NCBI GenBank assembly: GCA_001972305.1 | Contig: BDDD01002358.1 | Coordinates: forward strand, 102,473-166,472 | Reading direction: 5' to 3' | Length of the DNA stretch: 64,000 nt | Source: Cephalotus follicularis | Taxonomy: Eukaryota; Streptophyta; Magnoliopsida; Oxalidales; Cephalotaceae | Shown: piece by piece, positions 37,027 through 48,135 of the stretch | How the letters are laid out: every line of letters begins with the position of its first letter | How positions within the stretch are numbered: position 1 is the stretch's first letter | Notes under the pieces: generated by a model | Database searches by the model: none | Told to the model about the DNA's origin: nothing | What the model saw: the letters and a program-made list of their open reading frames with translations, nothing else | Program-made: the position numbers and the translations under genes

Positions 37027-38529
37027 TGTAATATCCCATTTTTTTTCGTATAAAATTTTCGGGCTTTTCGATTTGTTTCGTGTGGGCTGTCGATTTTTTT
37101 TTGGTTTGTGGACTGCCCATTTTTTTCGGTTTGTTTTGCTTTTGGCTAGGCTAAGTGGGTTTTGGCCTTAGCCTAGTGGGTTTTGATATTAAGTCCATGA
37201 ATAAATAAAACAATTTTTGGCTTTATATTTATGTGTTAAAACTAATTTCAGCATTTAAAAATTTTAAAAACCCTATTTTACATTAAATTTCTCTTTCTCT
37301 CTCCCACACTCTCTCTCTCTCTATCCCACCACCCTCTCTCCCTCTCTCTCTCTGCTTCAGCCGCTGTCACCGGCGTCAGTGCCGATATGGCACCGGTGAA
37401 GGCATCGGTCAAACCCCCACGAGCTCCTGAGTCCACTGGACCCCACCCCTGCGCCGAACAACGGCCCCTTCGGCGTGCGCGACGTCTTCTCTCTCCCGCA
37501 TCTGTTTGGTGTCGATTCTCCCACTCCGATGATGCCAAGGTCATATTTGACATCCTGGCATCGAGATGAAGCGAACCCGACCAGCCTCGACCCTTGGCGA
37601 CGCAAGAAAAGCAGATCGGTGACAAAGTCAACCGCGGTCAAATGTGTCTGTTCCGGCCAAATATGGCGGCGCTGTGGCAAACGCGCCCTGGATATGTGAC
37701 CCCCGGCCTCAAACGCTTCTGATCGGCCCTTTTCACCGTCTGACCGGCAACGCGTGACTGACACGCGCCGGTCAGCGGAGGCGCGTGAGCCCACGTGCGG
37801 TAGTCTCCGATGACACGTTTTTGACAGTTTCTGACTCTGTTCTCCCCGTAGGTGTGATCCGCTCTGATTCTGCGGTGTGATTATGGCTCTGTGCTTTGTT
37901 CCGACTAATTTTGGTAAACTCTGAACCCTACTCCGTTAAATTCTGTTTTCAGTTGAATTATATATTTATGTAATCGTTTTACGATATTATGAGCTGAACT
38001 AGTATTATGATTCGAAATTGGATGAATTGGACAACTTGGACTTACCTTAGTGAATTCGTTTGATTCGTAATTATGTTGTTTCGTAACTGATTTGTTTCAT
38101 AAACTGTTCATAAACTGTTTTATGATTCTATATCCGTACTGAGGTTTGCTCAGTCGCGTTTTGTTTTTCCATGCGGCAGATTTTCAGGGGCAGCATGGGC
38201 AAGTGTGATGAAAGAGTTACCCTATGTCAGAGGATCATCTAGGAGTTCGATCTGGTTATGTTTTTAGTAGTGTTATGGTCGTGTATAGGCCAGTTATCTA
38301 AACAGTATTGTGATTTTTGGATTATGACATTTCGGTTTATGATAAAGTTTTCAGATTATGTTTCAGATTTAGTTTATGTTCCATGATTATACATGTTTTC
38401 AGATTTTTAGAACCACCATGTCTTGATGATGATTAAGATTAAGATCTTTGATATGATTTTAGTTCTGTTTTGTGTGACACACCGATCCCGAATCGGGAGT
38501 GATCCCGGTTCAGAATCGGGGGTGTTAAA
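37027..38529 (+). repeat. D, LTR 2
   Basis: 1503 bp, starting TGTAATATCCC. Matches LTR 1 in its 5' part (to about 38060) and its 3' end (38060-38529), with large indels between them. Followed by GAGGG. Confidence 0.85.
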
Positions 38530-38784
38530 GAGGGCACTGGAGACGACACTGGAGCCAGCCACTAGACCGGGAGTGCACGGCGGTCAGCCCAGGACCTCCA
38601 CCGGATGGTAACTCCTCCTTCCCCTTCCCCCTTTTCCTCTTTTCTTCTAAACTTCCCCGCTACCGTGAGCACCTCTGCCGGGAGTTTTCAGATGCCGTTA
38701 GAGTCGCGGATGGTAGGGGTTTTTGTCTGGAAGGCCCACTCTGTCCATTTTGACCACCGTTGAGGCGTGGTTCGACCAGGATGT

Positions 38785-39005
38785 GTCGACTGCGTCGACT
38801 CGGTGAGTCAACTCACTGCCGCTGGAGACCGTGTGTTTGGCGCCGAGTCTCGACGAGTCACGGGCAGGTATCTGTATAACAGGTGAATGTGTGGCATTTT
38901 TGGGTGGCGATCGGGACTGTTGAGGTCCGACGAGTTGACTCAGTGAGTCGTAACTCGCTGTCGCTGGTGACGTGGCGTTCAACGCCGAGTCACGGCGAGT
39001 CTTGA
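38785..39005. repeat. GAGTCGACTC-type dyads in C
   Basis: Several dyads of the form TGAGTYGACTCA (about 38789-38815 and 38935-38960), interleaved with CGAGTC words. The matching stretch of I is 62815-63010. This is a second palindrome type in the same LTR family. Confidence 0.7.
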
Positions 39006-39569
39006 GCACTTTTAAGTAGACTGTTCAATGTAGAACCCGTTTATGGGTGTTTCGCAAACTGGATGAGTTGGCCGAAATCTGGCAGGCTTTTCGGTGACGA
39101 CAATGTTTTGCGTGCGTTGATCGTAATGAAATGTGTTGTATGTATAGTGTGTGAGTGGCAATTGGATATGACAATAAGCAATTGATCAATCGGCAAGAAC
39201 CAAAGTCGGTTCAATGGTGATTGGGAAAGGTTCGGCAATTGAACCTGTGGCTCGACTGTGTTGTTGCTACTGCGATTTCTAACTTAGAATTCAAAGTAGG
39301 GGTAATAGTAGGGGATTTATACTTGCATATTTGAGTTCAAGAATTGTGTTTATCATGATGAAATGCATGAACTTTGTGGATTGAATTGCATGCACGTTTT
39401 GGGATGATTTTCCCTTTGTGTGTGAATGGTGTGATTTGTGTTAGGGTTGCTATGAGTAGCTAACCTGCCTTGCATATTGTGATTGAAATGATTGTGGATC
39501 GAATTGCATGTGTAATTATGCATGTTGATCTCCTGGTATTGAACGTGTTGAAGAAGAAGATGTTTCTGA

Positions 39570-39965
39570 TCTTCTCTAACCGTCGATGCTTAAACGATAA
39601 GCGTCGACGCTATGGACTATTACGTGTAGGAGTGTACACTGACTTTGCGATAAATGTCGATGCTTAAGGAAAGCGTTGACGCCTTGGTTTGAATATGCGT
39701 AGTGATGGACACGTGGATGTTAACGCTTGAGGTCCTACCTCAAAGTGTCGACGCCAAAGTAACGAACGTCGACGCTCAAGGATCCTTACCTTGAAGCGTC
39801 GACGTCAAGGACAATTGTTGACACTTAGGTTACTGGTTAAAGCGCCGACGCTTAAAGGATATAAGTGTTGACGCCTAGGGTTAAGCAGCGATGCTTAAGT
39901 GACTAATATGAATGATTTGGCACCTAGAGATTAGGTGTCGACGCCGAAAGGGTCAGGTTGCATTT
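39570..39965. repeat. Cluster of GCGTCGACGC palindromes in C
   Basis: About a dozen copies around AAGCGTCGACGCTT, many with one or two C-to-T type changes, spaced irregularly over 400 bp. Isolated further copies occur near 40028 and 40636. Confidence 0.85.
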
Positions 39966-41424
39966 TGAGCATATGTTTGCTTGCGTATTATTGTGGATTG
40001 GTCGAGCTTTCCTCGCCTTTTGCCGGGTAGCGTCGATGTAGGTATGAATTGAACTGTCCACTAAATTGTGAATTGAAATGTGATTGAATTCTAAAGTGTT
40101 TGATCATTTTAGAAGTGCATACATGATTTTATAACAAATCATTATTTTACACGAAAATGTATATTTGTTAAATGTATATTTTCGAAGGATGGAAATGTGA
40201 TTTCAAAGACTGTTTACATTTCGAATAAATGTATTATTTCAAGTATTTTATAACTTATGAATTACTTGGAAATGATTGATTTTTGGATTAATTGAGCTTT
40301 CCTAGCACCACGGGACGGTTAGCTGTGTGCTTTCCTAGGTCGGGGCCAGTTAGCATCAATGACTGAACTGTTTGATTGATTGTGATTGTTACGCTGTTAG
40401 TGCGGTGACGGAGGTTGTCACTTACGCTAATGGCAGGTTGTGCCTTGGGGGCTAGGAGTTGGCAAGGACACCACACCGGATGGTCTTCCTCTGCTATGTG
40501 CCGGTTGACATCCACACTATGAGCTATCCTCCGCCTATGTGCCAGTTAGACTCATTTGTTTGTTGAACTTTCCTCCGCTACGTGCCGGTTAGTTTCAATT
40601 ATTGATCGAGCTTTCCTCCGCCTATGGGCCGGTTAGCGTCGACGTGAGATAATGCTAACCTATGGGTGGTGGTTATCGATTTCGGATTGGATTGATGGGT
40701 CCTTAGTGACATGATTGATAGATTGTGTTGATGTAGCCACTTGGCATGGTTGCGTAACTATTGATCGAGATACATATACAAATACATATTGTATATATAT
40801 TGTACTGCATCACTATGCATTCATTAAATGATTTACATTATTGTTGATCCCGAAAGGTATTTATACTTTCTCTACTTAGCCAAGTGAAGACAAAGGCTAA
40901 CCCCATACAATTTCAGATTGACAGGGGCAATCGGACAAGTGCTGCTGAAGCTGTGTTGGAAGCTTCTTTTCTGAAGGTTGTTTAATTGTATTGTATTGTA
41001 GTAATCATGCTCGTGTTTTAAAAGAATGATGAGACGTGCTTGTTAAGAATTATCAGTTGAATGATTGTATTAATTGGCTATTGAAACGATGGAATCTTGT
41101 ACTGGATTATTGTATAATGGTTTATGACATTACCAATTTGGGATAATGTATTTATCGTACTTGATGGATTTCCGTACTGAATGAAATATTGTATCGACGT
41201 ATTTTAATCACGCTCTGTTTTGAGGGCAATTAATAATAAAATGTCGTATTTTGGTAACACGTAGTATGGGATGCGTGTTACGTTGTTAATTCGGCTTATG
41301 ATTGAATGCTTCCGCAAGTTATTAATTGTTTTGAAAGTTTAAAATTTTTGCCTAAAATTGTATAAGCCGGATATTATGTTGATTGCTACCATTATTATTG
41401 TTGTTATGGGAACGGGGTGTGACA

Positions 41425-41961
41425 TATATCATGGCGATCAACAAAATAGATAATGACAACAACTTCTTCGAATCATTTAGAGATTCTTGTAATTCATGAA
41501 GCAAGTCGAGAATGTATATGATTGAGATCAATATATAAGAATCATGTGGACTATTCTCGATTAAAAATAATCTCACTGTAATGTATCAAGGTAATGTTGC
41601 TTGTATCACACAACTCAGAGAAGGATACATCAAGAGTGATCGAACGAAACATATTTCACCAAAATCCTTCTATAGCCATGAGCTTCAGAAAAATGGTGAT
41701 ATTGATGTACAACAAATATGGTCAAGTGAAAAGTTAACCAATTTATTTACAAAGGCATTATCAAGTACTATATTAAAGAAGCTTGTACGTGATATTTGGA
41801 TGTGTCAGCTTAAAAATCTTCATTAATACAGAACAAAAATTTGGGGAGTTTTTTGTTTCATAGGGGGACTGTACTATTTTTTTCGTAAAGTTTTTTATCT
41901 CAATGAGTTTTTTCTAACTAGGTTTAAACAAGAAAATATAGAATAAACATTCAAGGGAGAG
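41425..41961 (+). pseudogene. copia RNase H fossil and 3' non-coding end
   Basis: Terminal copia RNase H: GNVACITQLREGYIKSDRTK HISP-type segment, then DVQQIWSSEKLTNLFTKALS and a short tail ending near 41826. A purine-rich run (CAAGGGAGAG) at 41952-41961 precedes the 3' LTR. Broken in a few places. Confidence 0.85.
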
Positions 41962-42206
41962 TGTTGTAAATCATGATGAATTATTATTCTACCAATCTTT
42001 ACCCCGTTTCACTAACCATTTTCCTTTTTTATAAATACTACTTGAATATGAATGATTAAAACAACTCATAATAAGATAATATCTCATTCTATCTTTTTTT
42101 TTTTAAATTATTTATTTGTTACTTAATTTCTATTAATTTATAACGATGTACATGGATAATAAAGAGAAAAAAAAAGCATATCTTTTTGTTTTTAATATAT
42201 TTTTTC
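41962..42206 (+). repeat. 3' LTR of the copia element
   Basis: TGTTGTAAATCATGATGAATTATTATT follows the purine run. It shares ordered blocks with 1741-1951, and ACTTT (42207-42211) follows. The right boundary rests mainly on that duplication. Confidence 0.55.
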
Positions 42207-42211
42207 ACTTT

Positions 42212-43033
42212 AATCCGATTCTTATGGATCTATCTATACAAGAATTCTTTTAACATTAAAATGGACTGATGCTGACATTCATTTTTAACAAGATATTCAT
42301 TTGCGTTGACATTGTTCTATGGTCATTACTTGTCGGTGACTGTTCATGGAGCCTTAATTGATGACTCTCATGAAGCCTTAACATTGATGGTCTCATGGTT
42401 GACAACGTAGTCTCCGCCACAATCAATAATTTATAAAGTGATAGCTTTGTAGTTATCGGTGTCAAATGTGTACAGAAATCACGTACCAAGGACACCAAAA
42501 ACATTGTCAAAAATTATTAACGTAATCTCTATATAAACTTTAACCACCTAAAAATATTTTCAGACGTAATATTAAAAATTATATATATACCAATCACATG
42601 GAATACCAATCCTTAAAGATTACATTGTTTAGGGCATATCAACCCTCAACAATTACATGTACAGTATAACATTCAAAAATGATTTTCAATTGGGGATCAA
42701 TGTCTCAAATTGATCCAAAAACTTATTTCTAAAAAAATGATAATTAAATAGTAATACGTTACTATGAAAAGCCAAAAAGTTAAACCTGGCTATCAAAAAG
42801 TATTAGATGAACTTGATTATTAGTTCTAACTATACAAAAGATGAACAAAACAAAATAAGGTGATTATCTATTGCAATAATGCTATTAGTAACATATAAGG
42901 TGATATAATAAATATATAATATATGATGTGTTATTTAATTAATATAATAAAAAAAATTAATTCAATTATTATTAATTCATTCCACTATTTAGATGACATT
43001 TCATATTTTATGTATTTGCTATGACACTCATAC
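42212..43033. other. AT-rich DNA without genes, probable displaced P450 upstream region
   Basis: About 820 bp between the copia element and element E. No coding stretch, RNA gene or transposon end was recognised. If the copia boundaries are right, it once continued directly from position 1740, upstream of the P450. Confidence 0.45.
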
Positions 43034-43207
43034 TGTAAGCCCCGAGTTACGGATGTATGTATTTTGTTTGTATCTATATGGTATTGTATGTACGAATGAC
43101 ATGAATTGTATATGATATATATTATTTTTCACTTTTATGACTTTTTATGGATAATAGGGATTCAATAGAACCTAAGGCATAACCTTGAGATTTCGCCTAA
43201 AGGAGCC

Positions 43208-43216
43208 TATATATAG
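43208..43216 (+). promoter_or_regulatory. TATA box of the E LTR
   Basis: CCTATATATAGGC, itself a dyad, about 175 bp into the LTR and followed by a T/C-rich run. Position matches the TATA box of the B LTR (about 220 bp in). Confidence 0.5.
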
Positions 43217-43764
43217 GCGGATAACTCTTTTTTTTTTCTTTTCTAATTTCAATTATCTTTCCATTTCTAGAGAGATAGTGAGAGAGGAAATTAGAGATAT
43301 ATAGCTCAGAGTGGAGCAAGGAAGGGCTCTTTGGGTTCGTGACAGAGCGTAGAACTTAAAAGGAGAAGCAGAACAAGGATTCAAAAACCCAATCAACTTG
43401 TTCTTCGTTCTCAACAATATTGAGGTAGGTTCTAGGTATATGCTTTGAATCCATGCATTTAAATCGAATCGAATAGATTTTATGGTTATGGATAGTTGTA
43501 TATATGTTAGATGAATAGACTAGGGTGTTTGTTATGGTTTAAAACGGATTGAAATGAAAATTAGGTAGAGAATTGAGAATTTTATGTTTAGAGGCCTAAT
43601 CTCTTCTCTCTCTATATTCACGAATTACGGGTACGGATCTAAAGGGTTAATGTTGTTTTTAAGTTACAATCGATCTTAAAAGCTTATAACTTCTTTGGAT
43701 TGGATTTAAACGGATTTAAAACGAATCTAAACGGATTTTCAGATTGTTTTGACAAACTACCTAC

Positions 43765-44015
43765 TGTTGTCAAACCGCCGACGCATTGGCTAGAAGCGTT
43801 GGCGTTTTGTGAGGGATAACCGTCGACATTTTCATAGAAAACGCTCGACGCTTAAATAAAAATTGGCCAAACCGTCGACGCTTCATGTATTGCCAAATGG
43901 TCGACGCCTAGTGTAATTGTCGACGCTTAAGGTCTTAACCATAGAAGCTCTACACGAAACCGGCGAAGCTTTGGACGCTAACTGTCCATGCTTTGGACGA
44001 AGCAGTCGGCGCTTA
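43765..44015. repeat. Cluster of GTCGACGC motifs in the E LTR
   Basis: About seven copies around ACCGTCGACGCTT, some reduced to half-sites, spaced by 20-45 bp. Location in the LTR (about 0.75 kb from the start, 0.55 kb after the TATA box) is like that in B. Confidence 0.8.
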
Positions 44016-45624
44016 ACGCCATGTTTTCACCCGAAATACAATGTTTTCAACCATTTTTAAACCCAAATGCTTTTATCTTCAAATGGGTACCATAGGAAGC
44101 CTCCCTAAGGCCTTGTAGCCTATGTGAATCATCTTTTGACACTATTAATCTTCAAAATGTACCGTAACGAGAAGTTTCAATAAAAGAGTTTCACAAACAT
44201 TCAAATGGATTTCAATGAGGTTTTTAATAAATGTTTAGGATAGTTCAATTGGAATTTTTGGATGCGAATATCCTAATTGGGTCTCATTTCTATTATTTTT
44301 ATAACTTCGATAGGGATCAAGAAACAGAAAATGGTTTTGGAAAATAAGTATGAAAAACGGTTATGGAAAACGATTATGGAAACAGTTTTGACGGATGGAT
44401 CCTACGTAATCCTTTATATTAGGACCCTATCATTTCTACGGTTATATGGTCATAGGTTACGGGTTTTGCATGATTTGTTATGGTTGAGACTTGACGAGAT
44501 AACCCATTCATAATTTTCATTTCCGTCATGATGGTTATGGGTGTTAGGCCACATCATACGGAAGTAAATAATCCATTCCTTTTAGGGTGAACCTGCAGAG
44601 ACACTGCATTATGGATGGATACGGTACGAAATGGATAACGAAACTTATATTACGGGCTAGCACCTTTGGGGCTAGCACTATGGTACGGCACGGATTATAT
44701 GCCTAGAGTTATCGAGGCTCCAGACGGCTATGACATGAAGGGTGTATAAACGGTGGGGGTACTATCTCGGGCTGGAGAGACAGAGGAGTACTTAGACCCT
44801 ATGGATTGTTTGTACCTATGTATGGTTACGGATTGATTGACGGATTGTCTATAGACCTAGGGTGTATGGATTATGATTTTATGGTTAGGACATCGTTATG
44901 TATGCCACCGCTTGGGGACAATTGATGTACTAACGTTGTCCACAATTGACATTCATGCATTCCACATGCCATGCATCTATAACTGTATATAATTGTACAT
45001 TTCATTGCATATAGTATTACCTACATGGATGTGTTTGGCTGACCCATTCTCGAAATGGGCACAAGATCCAGGGCTGAGTGCAAAGGATGCTTCGAAGTGA
45101 CGGATCGGACTTCAAGGGGCAGGATTCGGATGGCAGTTCTGTATTATGTTTATCTACCTTATATGAGATTTGGAATGCATAAGAATTGTTGTATTGACCT
45201 GTCGGTTTGTGGCATTGCTTCAGATATATGATGTTGTTATCTATATCGGTAGGCCTATCTACATGAATGTTGAATGATGTTTCCGCATGCATGATTATGG
45301 AATAAAGTTTTAAATTATACTGTATTTTGGGAATGTATAGCACATTGATACGGATGATTTGTATGGACGGTTGCCACGGGTCAGACTATGGGGCTTTCCC
45401 ATGGTTTAGGGCATGACAGTTTGGTGGTATAAGAGCCCACTCTATGTTTGCTATGCCAGGATAGGGTACTTTTCCATTGGAATTAAGTGTTAAGGATAAG
45501 GTTGTTTATGATACAATTGTATTGGAATTAAGAGTTGTGGAAAAATTAATTATTGCTTCAGTTTATTTTTGAATTGTGGTTAAGATAAGTGGATATCTAA
45601 CCCTTCTTTTTCTTATATATGGTA

Positions 45625-46820
45625 GATATGGAAGGTTAACGTGGAGGATCTACTAGAAGAGCAAAAGGAAGATAGTCAACTAGACAGACTATAGTTAATA
45701 GAGGTGTTGAGGAACATGAAGAAAGTAATGTGGCACCTGAAGGGGAATTTGTTGTACCAACTCAAGAAGAGCCAAGGGATTTCCTAAGGGAGATACAAGC
45801 CACTATGGCCTAAATGAACTAACTCTTGTAACAACATGTAATTGCATCAAATCAAGCCATAGTTGCTAGAACAGCTGGACGTGCAGAGACAGCAGAGAGA
45901 CCAGTTGGTCGTACTGCATGCAGGGGTGATCCTTTGATCAAGTTCTCGAAGCTAAATCCTCTAGGGTTTATGGGAGATTCAGATGCTATGGCCTCTGAGA
46001 GATGGTTGATGTAGATAGAGAAAATCTTTGTGGTCTCACAGAAGGTCTCTCTTGCCACTTATATGCTACAGGGTGAAGTAGAGTATTTGTGGAGGATGGT
46101 TGATGCCTCTTGGGAAGAATAACGGATAACGAATTCTTGGGATATGTTTGTATCAGAGTTCAATGAAAAATACTTTCCCGAGGATGAGGTTGACAGGAAG
46201 AAGGCCGAATTTCTTGACCTAAGACAAGGCAGCATGACAGTGGCCCAGTACGAGGCCAAGTTTATTGAGTTTGCGAGGATTGCTGCTCACATGGTTGGTA
46301 CGGAAGCAAGGAAGGCCAAGAAGTTTCTTGGTGGGCTCAGACCGGACATCGGGCAGAAGTTAGTGCCTTTACGATTGAGATCCTTCTTTGAGTTGGCTAG
46401 TAGAGCTAGAGATCTTGAGTCTGTGTATGATGAACTGTGCAATTTAAGGATTCAGACTGGTAGTAGCAGACCTGGTTCTTCAGGCTGGCAGTCAGGGAGG
46501 AGTTCTGGGAGCAGTAACAAGTCCCAGAGATCAGGGAACAATAGTTCGAGTTAGGGTAGTTCATCATAAAGAATTTGTAATCCACCTAGTTTTACAGGGC
46601 GCAAGGGATAGTCTCGAGGGTCACAGCAGAGGCACAAAGAGTAGGACTCTCGGCAGAGGAGCCAGGGGACTCAGGAAGGCAGCTCTGGACTTTTCAGTGG
46701 TGGTAGTTAGGCTCCCTTTGATCAGTGCATGCATTATCAATGCACGAATCCACATTTGATGACTATTGGTGAAGAACTGGTAAGTGTATGAGTTGTGAGG
46801 CTTTGGATCATATAGCTAGA
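45625..46820 (+). pseudogene. E gag fossil
   Basis: Gag core KFSKLNPLGFMGDSDAMASE ... YFPEDEVDRKKAEFLDLRQG, then EAKFIEFARIAAHMVGTEAR and FLGGLRPDIGQKL. A serine/glycine-rich linker leads to remains of the zinc knuckles near 46720-46830. Broken in many places. Confidence 0.83.
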
Positions 46821-47019
46821 GAGTGCCCTTATGGCCGGTATGCTTCAGGGAGTCAGCAAGGGTAGAGTATGGGTTGATCTCAGGGAGGTTCTCAGTAGAA
46901 CCTGAGTATTGGTTACCAGAAGGCCGATTGTTCTGGTCAGCAGTATCAGGGCCGTCCTTGCACCAGTTCCCCTTCTGTAGCAGGGAGAGATCGTGGCAAA
47001 TAACTTATGGGGTCAACAT

Positions 47020-48135
47020 TGACAGTGCAGGGTAGAGTGTATGCTATGGATCAGAGAGCTGCAGCAGGATCGTCTTCAGTGATATAAGGTACTATTTGTA
47101 TCTCTCAGCATATAGCACGGGCTCTTATAGATCCGGGTTCATCTCATTCATGCAATGCATATCATTTTCTGTGATATGTTGAGGTGGAACTCGAGCCTTT
47201 ACCTTTTGTGATGGAAGTTAGCACACCAGTAAGAGAGTCGTTGTATTCAGAATGGGTATGAAAGTCTTGTGCTATAGAGATTGCCGGTCGTGTCTTGATA
47301 GTAGATCTAATAGTGTTACTGATGGACGAGTTGGATGTAATCCTAGGGATTGGTTGGTTAGCGGCGCATTATGCTAAAGTGGATTGTTACGGGAAGGTTG
47401 TGACCTTAAGTATGCCAGGACAGCCTCCGTTCTAGTTTATTGGGACTTTAGAGAACCAGCCAGCTCAGATGATATCGGCCCTTCATGTTGACAGGTTTAT
47501 AAGACAGGGCTGCAATGGTTTCTTGGCGCATGTGACGGATAGTAGGAGATGAGTACCGTGGTTAGAGGATGTCCCAGTTGTTTGTGAGTATCCGGATGTG
47601 TTCTTGGATGAGTTGACATCCTTACCCGCAGAGAGGGTACCAGGGACGACACCTATGTCAAGAGCTCCTTATCGTATGGCACCTCATGAGTTGAAAGAGT
47701 TGAAAGTTCAGTTGCAAGAGTTACTCGATAGAGGTTTTATCAGACTGAGTGTTTCCCTCTGGGGAGCACCCATTATGTTTGTAAAGAAAAAGGATGATTC
47801 CCTTCGGATATGTATAGATTATTGGCAACTTAACAGGGTTACTGTTAAGAATAAGTACCCGTTGCCACATATTGATGAATTGTATGATCAGTTGAAGGGT
47901 TTCTTCGGTGTTTTCCAAGATGGATTTGAGATCAGGGTACCATCAGCTAAGGGTTAGAGTAGAAAATGTCCCTAAAACAGCTTTTAGGGCACGGTATGGA
48001 CATTATAAGTTTGGGTAATGCCGTTTGGGGTGACTAATGCCCCTGACGCATTCATGAGTCTGATGAATAGAGTGTTCAGTTCGTATCATGACCAATTCAT
48101 CATGGTCTTCATCGATGACATCTTAGTATATTCCA
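47020..48135 (+). pseudogene. E protease and RT fossil, first part
   Basis: Protease remains (DPGSSHS-type site near 47135; LDVILGI.WL near 47330). RT follows: [59 protein letters not shown]; then the FIDDILVYS catalytic block just before 48135, where F enters. Broken in many places. Confidence 0.85.

Larger units (their letters stand above)
32801..38529 (+). mobile_element. D: non-autonomous LTR element without pol
   Basis: LTRs 32801-35204 and 37027-38529 (TGTAATATCCC ... GGGGGTGTTACA-type ends) flank about 1.8 kb with a primer-binding site and a polypurine tract, but no protease, RT or integrase. The target duplication in C is GAAGG (32796-32800) and GAGGG (38530-38534), 4 of 5. The LTRs are unequal in length through large indels. 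It must have moved with proteins of another element; its Gag-like leader suggests a Tekay helper. Confidence 0.83.
32385..41424 (+). mobile_element. C: 3.3-kb solo LTR with element D nested in it
   Basis: It starts TGTAACACCCCGAATTTC, ends GGGGTGTGACA, and is flanked by TATAT at 32380-32384 and 41425-41429 (exact). Without D it is about 3.3 kb (32385-32800 plus 38530-41424). No Gag or Pol segment, primer site or second LTR was seen, so it is a solo LTR left by LTR-LTR recombination. Its start and middle match 62076-63283 (I). Its end (CTTAGCC...GGCTAACCCCAT...GACAGGGGCAATCGG, 40890-40940) resembles the last part of other Tekay-type LTRs here, so a long-LTR chromovirus is likely. Confidence 0.85.
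1741..42206 (+). mobile_element. Old Ty1/copia element, split into three pieces by later insertions
   Basis: Copia-type Gag, protease, RT and RNase H signatures run in order and in one orientation through 1741-4978, 31721-32384 and 41425-42206. The reading is colinear across both gaps: the LYGLKQSGRMW region of RT straddles the first, and the segment just before the terminal RNase H straddles the second. Each gap is bounded by a target-site duplication of the invading element. The LTRs are short (about 210-245 bp), and ACTTT at 1736-1740 and 42207-42211 is the likely duplication of this element. It is broken many times and is the oldest layer of the left nest. The clade within Ty1/copia was not assigned; an integrase was not recognised. 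Confidence 0.8.
43034..45418 (+). repeat. 5' LTR of E
   Basis: 2385 bp, TGTAAGCCCCGAG ... GGGCATGACA. Contains TATATATAG at 43208-43216 (likely TATA box), a palindrome cluster (43765-44015), and the primer site TGGTATAAGAGC at 45425-45436 just after it. Confidence 0.85.

Noticed and set aside
42520-43033. Possible MITE in AT-rich DNA
   Set aside because: No convincing terminal inverted repeats or duplication could be seen by eye.
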